Below, in pieces: positions 9,063-14,908 of a DNA stretch of 14,908 nucleotides. Numbering within the stretch: the first letter of the stretch is position 1; every line of letters begins with the position of its first letter. Position numbers and translations under genes: made by a program. Origin of the DNA: Stramenopiles sp. TOSAG23-2 (Eukaryota > Sar); the NCBI GenBank assembly GCA_900128395.1, contig LT649740.1, positions 1 through 14,908 of the forward strand, in the 5' to 3' direction. A model generated the notes under the pieces. It saw only the letters and a program-made list of their open reading frames with translations, ran no database searches and was not told the origin of the DNA.

Positions 9063-12000
9063 TCAAAGTATTTTCACACTACCAGGTTTACAGAATCCAC
9101 CAAATTTATCTTCACATGTAAAGTATCTCGTCCCTTTGATGCTGCCATCATTTTTGCCTACTGCTTCATCAAATTGCACACCAATCCAATAACCAGGGCC
9201 AATTTCTTTAACTTCACCCACAAACATTATTGTAGCTTTTCTGTCTCGAGGTAGTTCACAGCGATTACCAATATCAATGCCAGGTATCAGTTGAAAGTTT
9301 GTGGGTGTTGCACGTTTAAATTTCCTTTTGTTTTCTGATTTTCTTCGTTGAATTCTATGTTCTAAAGATTTCTTCTTCTGTAGGTGGTTCTTTGCTACCT
9401 CTTCTTTCTTTCGAATCAAATGCTTTGAATCTTCCTTGTTCTTTCGCTTAATTTGACCGACTTCAGAATGTTTTCTAGCTATATTTTTGACTTTATTAAT
9501 ATGTTTCGAACTACCATGAAATAGGATATTGTCTTTTTTGTTAGACTTTCCGCTGACTGGTAATAACTGACGTTTCCGTTTTTCTATAATTCGTTTCCGC
9601 ATCCTAGCTGCAAATAATTTGGTACCTGAGGCTGTTCTAATACCACCTTTTATTTTCATTTGATGAACGTTCACAGGCAACAACATTGTTTTTTTCATTT
9701 GGATGTATTGCTTACGTCTTTGGTAGGCTATAATTTTGGTATTTGCAACGTTATTGATTGTTAACTTATGTTCCTTATTATGTCCCAATTCAGGATGAAT
9801 TTTTATTGAGTTTTTTCGTTTTCTGAATGTGTTTATACCAACATTGAATTTTGTTCGTATTCGCCTCATTAATGGCGATTTAAAATATCGCCGTCTTCTT
9901 GATTCAACTACTGCATTATCAATTATTGATTTAGTATGTGCAATAGAAGCTATAGATACTTCCGTGTCTAGAAATTTTTTTGCGACGTCTTTTGTCATTA
10001 GTTTACTTAATCGAAATGCTTCTTCGGATTCTGTAGCTAACAATTGAAATTCATCATGAAATTCTTCCAGCAATTTTCGAATGTCACTAGTCTCCATCCA
10101 CTTTACATGGTGTTTTTGTTGATCTGCCCATTCTTGTAATAATCGTCTATTTATATCCCTTTTTGAGTTTTGCTTCATTGACAGACACATATTTCGTAGC
10201 CATGGTATTGTTAATATTATTGCTACAATACCCAGAAACATTGATATAAACGCCATTGATACTAAAACAATATCAAAGAATTTCTGTTCGTACTCGTCAC
10301 TAATTTTCATTTCTCTGTACATTTTCAAGCACAAACCGCTTATCATTGTTAATAACAAATTGGTTGATAAAATGATTGCTAAAATGTTATCATAATATGC
10401 TCGATATGGTCGTTTACTATTAAATCAATATCGATATGATTGTTAGCATTATATAGAAGCACAAAATACATTAATTATAGAGAGACGGATATGATACTTA
10501 CTAAGCTATCAATGTGACCCAAAAGACACAAACCAAAATGCCCAAAAAGAGTTGTGCAACACTTTCTTCTCCTACTAATATAAGCCCCCCTGTTAACATC
10601 AAACGCCTTGTCAAATCAATTAAATCATAGTAGTAACATTCGGGTGTATAATGTCGATAAATCGATCCAAATTGCTTTAAAACTTTACGATGCAGCTTTC
10701 TATCCACTGCAGTCTCATCATGTAAGTGCTCACGATTTTTAACCAAGACAATGAATTGTACAAGTGGAACACCAATAACATAGATCAGCATGCATACGAT
10801 TGCAAGTATACCATAATTCCACCATCCGCCTTCAAAACATGTTACACTATAATCAGCTGTTAAGTAATAATGGTCTTGGACTTTTTTGCATTTGAATAAA
10901 CGGAAAATTCTCGTACTGACCCCTGTATATAATCCAAATGCCAACAATTGCATTAATGTATATAATCGTGTCCATATACTCTCATTTGTAAACTGGGGTT
11001 TGCAGCAGCTGCATTTACATAATCGAACACGGCATTGAATAACTTTCCATACAAAGTAAATGCATAAACTTAGTAATGGACCTACCATCATATGAAAAAC
11101 GAATTTCTGATTAAACCCGGTTTGCATGGTACAACTTATCTCGCCAAAAAAAACGTATATATCAAAAGATGTTAATTCCATCAATTTCATCGTTTGTACT
11201 AACAGTGGTGGCCACGGAACATCAAATACTATTGGGGCATAAGTCATGCATTGGGTAAATCCGAATAGAATTTTTAATTTCATCAATGTAACCCCAATAT
11301 GTTTAGCGGAATCAGCAACTTGCTTTTTCTTTTTTTTCAACTTTTTTGCCCTAACTCGGATTTTTTCGATTCTTTCCTCTTTTGTTTCTTTCTTCAATTC
11401 TTCTCCACATATGTACTTTTCAAGCTCGGGTAATTCAATACGACCACTTCTATCATAGTCCACCATTTCAAAAATGTGTTGAATTTCTCTATGAGTGAAA
11501 TGCCCATGATGCTGCTCGATAAATGTTCTAAATGCTTTTAAATTCAATTTTGCTTTGCCTTTATCAAAAATATGATCTAAGTCTTCGATGTAACTTAACT
11601 TTTCCCGCAACAAGTCTTCATCCGCTTTTGACAATGTTCGTTGCGTTAGAAATATATACAAGAAAATCATGAAAAAAAACAATGTAATTATACCAGCATA
11701 CAAAAGATCACCGGTTGGCATCGATGGCATTGACGGTTTATATCCAGGGCAGCTAGAACAGAGACCTTTCTGGAACACATAATCTTTCGCACAAACTGCG
11801 CATAATGGCGAGGCATTATCATAACCTTTTGAACACCGGTTTGAAATATTTAAACCACCAATGCATGAATTAGGTATAACACATTTGTATAATTTATACT
11901 TTTCAAAATTAGGTGATGCCGGGTAGTAACGCCAGTAATTTTCCTCTACTGGTGGTGTCGTGACTTCGATTTTGTTACATACCATACCTTCTGTACATTC

Positions 12001-14908
12001 TGTGCAGTCTGTTACTGGAGGATAATATTCTAGGGAAGGCAAAGGTTTGTAAAATTTTGCACCACATATACACCTAGTTCCGTTTGGTCCTCGATCATAG
12101 TCTCCACGGTACTCACCAATTCCACAACCTTTTGAAAAAATTCTTAACGTAAAATCTTCATCTGGGCGATCGTAATAAATACTATTTTTATTTTGCGGCT
12201 CAAGTATTCTGTGTTTTACCGTGCATGATTGCAGTTCTGTTGCTTTTGCTGTGCGATCAAATCCATTTGGAATTAAAATTTCGATGTCATATCCAGTGGC
12301 ATAGTTATCATTATTAAAAGTAAAAACATTTGTATCATAATCAATCATGTAACACTCTGGTCCTGAAAATGATATTTCAACTTCAGTGAGGTCATCTACT
12401 CCTATGGCAAACGGCGTAGTAGGATCGACATTTTGTGGTTGGCGATTTAAACGCAATAAATATGAAAAAACGTTGCCTTCTATCATTTGTGGCATTTTTG
12501 GTAAAGCTTTTAAGCTTGTCCAACCACCACAAAATACCGCGCCTGCGTCTGATTCTTTCCCTTTTGAACAAGGAAAACATTCGGTTCCACCAGAATTTGA
12601 CTGGTATGTATTTGCGTTACATATGGTGCATGCGGTTTTACCCTTTTCATCCATATAAAATCCAGGTTCGCATTTAGTACATAAACAATCGCTTGTAATT
12701 CCCGGTATATTACTGACTTTTCCAACTGGGCATTTGATACAATCATTTTCATCATCGTGGAAGCCAGATGCTGTACCTTCATCAAAATTAAATCGCCCAG
12801 CTGGACAATTTGTACACTATATACGTATTTCAATAAATATATAAATATAGGTACTTATAAGTTAGAAATTGTCTGTGTATGTGAATAGTGAGGCATAGCT
12901 ACTTACATCATCTTTGCTATCGTGCATAGAAACTGTTAATGAAGAATCCAATATTACTTTTCCAGCTTCACATATTTCACAATCTGAAACATGGTCGTGC
13001 TTAGTTACATCTGTACCGTCTGCAGTTGAATATGTACCTCCTGGACATATAGCGCAATCACTTAGTTCATCATGAAATGAAAAAGCTGTCCCATCAGCAT
13101 CATTATATCGCCCAATAGTGCAAATTTTACAATTATTTGCTTCTTCGTGCAAGGACAATGTAAGTCCGTCGTCAGCTAAATATCGGCCTTTGGCACAAGA
13201 TTTGCAAATTGATTGGCCTATTTCATCGTTCCACGATCCTTTGGGACATATCTTGCAATCTGCTGTTTCATCATGTTGTGTCACGTCAGATGCATCATCT
13301 GCAATATACGTTGCTATACCACATAACAAACAGTCATCTAGTGCATCATGTTTTGATGCATTACTTGAAGTATCGCTATTATAACGTCCTTGTATGCAAA
13401 TTTTGCAGGCAGGGCGACCTATTTCATTATTATACATTCCTTTCGCACAGACAAAACAATCTGCAGAAGAGTCATGATTTGCACCATCTATGCTATCATC
13501 TTCCAAATATTTTCCAATTTCACACGATTTGCAATCTGAATATTCATCATGATTATCGGCATCAACTGCTAAATCGCCAATGTACTTTCCAAATGAACAT
13601 ACCATACAATCCGATTCCGCATCATGTAACGTAATACTGCCTCCCTGATCTTCTAGATACTTTCCACCACCGCATATTTTACAATCTTGAGTTCCAATTT
13701 CGTCAGTATAAGTACCTTGTAAGCATATTGAACAATCGCTTTCTTGATCATGTTTTGACACATCTGATGCTAAATCTGAAATATGTTTACCAATAATACA
13801 CAATTTACAATCTAAAATATTATCATGTAAATCAGCATCTGTCGCAGCATCATCGTTATATTTACCACCTGGACAGATGTCGCAATCTGTATTTTCATCA
13901 TGTAATGTTATACTTTGTCCATCGTCCTCAAGATAACGGCCTATTTCGCACACTAAACATTCCGTCGTAGCACTTTGATCTGTATACATTCCCTTTGGAC
14001 ATATTGAACAATCGCTTTCTTGATCATGTTTATCTTTATCAGTTGCAGCATCTTGCAAATATTTCCCTAGTACACAAACTTTACATGCAGATGATGTTGG
14101 ATCATCTGTGAATTGTCCCGCACTACAAATGACGCATGTTGATTCCAACGTTTGACCGTTTGCATTAGAGTAACGCCCAGCTTGACATACAGTACAATCA
14201 AGATCATGATTATCGTGGAGATTTTTATCTGTTGCAATATCAGTTAGATACCTCCCGATGCCACACAATTTACATGCGCTTGCCGTCGTTTCATCATTAT
14301 ATTGACCCGCACTACAAATAGTACAGGTCGATTCTGCTTGTTGGTCAACTTCATCCGAATATCTACCTGCACCACACTCAGTGCAGTCGTCTAGCTGATT
14401 GTGGTATAAGCGGTCCGAATTATCTTTATCGTTGTACCTCCCCTGCGGACATTCATCACATCCATCTGTATCTGCCGTTTGATTGCTGTACTTTCCAGCA
14501 ATACAAATTATACAATCACCAAGTTCGTCTTGTCCTGTATTACTGTTATAGGTTCCCTCTGGACATAGTTTGCAATCAACTTCTGCATCATGTAAATCAT
14601 ATTGATTTTGTGAATGTGACTCCAAATATTTACCTTCAGGGCAATTGTCACATGTAGAAGACTTTGCATATTATTATGAAGGTTAGTACGTTTACTGCAG
14701 AGGGAAAATGTGTTTGAACTTACTGAACCTTGGCCTATATTTGTGCTATACTTTCCCGCGCCACATATATCGCAATCCTCTAATGCGTTGTGAAGACTCG
14801 CATCTCCTGTATTTGTTAAATACGTACCGGCAGGACAACCTTGACATGTAGTTTCTAATGTTTGGCCAGTCTGTGCGCTATATTTTCCAGCACCACATAC
14901 TGTACAAT
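9063..14908 (-). CDS. Cysteine-repeat / EF-hand / polytopic membrane protein with C-terminal CAP-Gly domain, 5' partial, four exons visible
   Basis: Exons 14908-14724, 14661-12907, 12816-10502 and 10416-9063 join with phases 0, 0 and 2 to give 1868 visible residues; the N-terminus lies outside the window. Numbering from the visible start, residues 1-720 are over 30 CxxC repeats of the GCC2/GCC3 ephrin-receptor-like type. Many have an HD pair a few residues before the DCxxC. Residues about 720-1010 are a beta-rich segment (a VFTFNNDNY motif as in Calx-beta-like or Ig-like algal repeats) plus a Cys-rich juxtamembrane part. Membrane helix 1 is at about 1015-1036, then a degenerate and a canonical EF-hand (loop DYDRSGRIELPE, 1099-1110). 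A polytopic domain follows, with an FDVPWPP motif and helices near 1225, 1272, 1322, 1384, 1408, 1437 and 1476. Residues about 1491-1794 are very Lys/Arg-rich. Residues 1795-1868 are a CAP-Gly domain. It is probably a plasma-membrane or flagellar receptor-like protein with calcium and microtubule links; that role is inferred. Confidence 0.85.
9066..9287 (-). other. CAP-Gly domain, tubulin-folding-cofactor-B-like
   Basis: The last 74 residues read from IPGIDIGNRCEL through GPGYWIGVQFDE, GKNDGS, RYFTC, to GGFCKPGSVKIL. GKNDG (9144-9158) is the hallmark loop that binds C-terminal EEY/F motifs of tubulin and EB proteins. The wording is closer to the CAP-Gly of tubulin-folding cofactor B than to CLIP or dynactin domains. 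The stop codon follows directly, so the domain is the extreme C-terminus. Confidence 0.93.
9288..10198 (-). other. Lys/Arg-rich cytoplasmic tail of gene 2
   Basis: About 300 residues between the last membrane helix and the CAP-Gly domain are dominated by Lys, Arg, Ser and Asn, with clusters such as ESRRRRYF and HLQKKKSLEHRIQRRKSE. The composition suits an extended or partly helical region that binds acidic surfaces such as lipids or tubulin. No separate domain was recognised. Confidence 0.75.
10417..10501 (-). other. Spliceosomal intron 3 of gene 2 (phase 2, 85 nt)
   Basis: The 5' site is TTA|GTAAGT and the 3' site is TTTAATAG. A TGCTAAC branch-point candidate lies about 30 nt from the acceptor. 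Splicing removes an apparent TAG stop and yields LIAYKRPY, continuing into two more membrane helices and the CAP-Gly tail. The YKRPY-type motif after a helix is typical of this membrane domain, which supports joining the two ORFs. Confidence 0.92.
11425..11460 (-). other. Canonical EF-hand calcium-binding loop
   Basis: The 12-residue loop DYDRSGRIELPE has Asp at 1 and 3, Ser at 5, Gly at 6, Ile at 8, Glu at 9 and Glu at 12, which fits the EF-hand consensus. About 35 residues upstream a FDKGKAKLNLKAF segment looks like a degenerate partner EF-hand. The pair sits between membrane helix 1 and the polytopic bundle, so it should face the cytoplasm. Confidence 0.88.
12817..12906 (-). other. Spliceosomal intron 2 of gene 2 (phase 0, 90 nt)
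   Basis: The 5' site is GAT|GTAAGT and the 3' site is GTATATAG ending at 12817. A TTCTAAC branch-point candidate lies inside. Splicing joins KDD to CTNCPAGRF, which restores the DCxxC repeat rhythm exactly. The unspliced frame stops after 15 residues. Confidence 0.92.
14662..14723 (-). other. Spliceosomal intron 1 (first visible) of gene 2 (phase 0, 62 nt)
   Basis: The 5' site is TCA|GTAAGT and the 3' site is GCAAAG. A perfect TACTAAC branch point lies 24 nt before the acceptor. Splicing joins GQGS to SSTCDNCPEG, keeping the cysteine repeat pattern. A CTGCAG upstream of the branch point offers a second AG, but using it would leave a TAA in frame. Confidence 0.9.

Larger units (their letters stand above)
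12660..14908 (-). repeat. Cysteine-repeat coding array of gene 2
   Basis: The array encodes 3 CxxC blocks in the first visible exon, 26 in the second and 4 at the start of the third. Long units of about 28-31 residues contain an HD pair about 5-6 residues before the next cysteine and alternate irregularly with shorter units that lack it. Unlike gene 1, no two units are nearly identical at the DNA level, so this array is older. The array continues beyond the window. Confidence 0.85.

Noticed and set aside
9063-10358. A separate soluble CAP-Gly gene
   Set aside because: The frame extends upstream of its Met into a hydrophobic segment and a splice acceptor at 10417. The join to the 10502 donor gives a natural membrane-domain continuation.
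12862-14625. CRISPR-like array suggested by regular spaced motifs
   Set aside because: The spacing follows codons of cysteine repeats, the DNA repeats are diverged and there are no constant direct repeats with unique spacers.
1-14908. tRNA or rRNA genes
   Set aside because: No T-loop GTTCRAATC-type box with a matching acceptor stem and no rRNA core motif was seen on either strand.

Overview
The window comes from a nuclear genome of a unicellular eukaryote, probably an alga or another protist. The reasons are AT-rich DNA, very large secreted or membrane proteins with cysteine repeats, and four short spliceosomal introns (62-144 nt). Each intron begins with GTAAGT and carries a CTAAC branch-point motif. 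Similar combinations of ephrin-receptor-like (GCC2/GCC3) cysteine repeats and a polytopic membrane domain are known from stramenopile, haptophyte and green algal genomes. The exact lineage cannot be fixed from the sequence.

Two large minus-strand genes dominate. Gene 1 (6921 down to 1651, one intron) is complete and encodes about 1708 residues. It has a signal peptide, two copies of a beta-helix-like module that each begin with a Glu-Trp-Asp-Cys motif, about 20 CxxC cysteine-repeat blocks, an acidic linker and a polytopic membrane domain. Part of its cysteine region is an almost perfect 153-bp tandem repeat. Gene 2 (from beyond 14908 down to 9063, three introns visible) is cut at its N-terminus by the window edge. 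Its visible 1868 residues contain over 30 CxxC repeats, a beta-rich segment, a first membrane helix, a canonical EF-hand, the same kind of polytopic membrane domain, a roughly 300-residue Lys/Arg-rich tail and a C-terminal CAP-Gly domain with an intact GKNDG motif. The two genes are diverged members of one receptor-like family with different ends. Gene 2 looks able to connect an extracellular cysteine-repeat domain, calcium sensing and microtubules in one polypeptide; that role is inference.

The rest is intergenic or accessory. The left 1.65 kb holds an AT microsatellite, a dispersed repeat and a broken gene that resembles the DUF1281/YubB (Api92-like) family. The 6922-7964 stretch upstream of gene 1 holds a diverged direct repeat of about 170 bp, then a second copy of the dispersed repeat with a nested palindrome. 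At 7965-8497 lies an island with visibly higher GC and two small ORFs of unknown function, followed by an AT- and TC-rich intergenic stretch and the presumed 3' UTR of gene 2. No tRNA, rRNA, CRISPR array or intact transposase was found.
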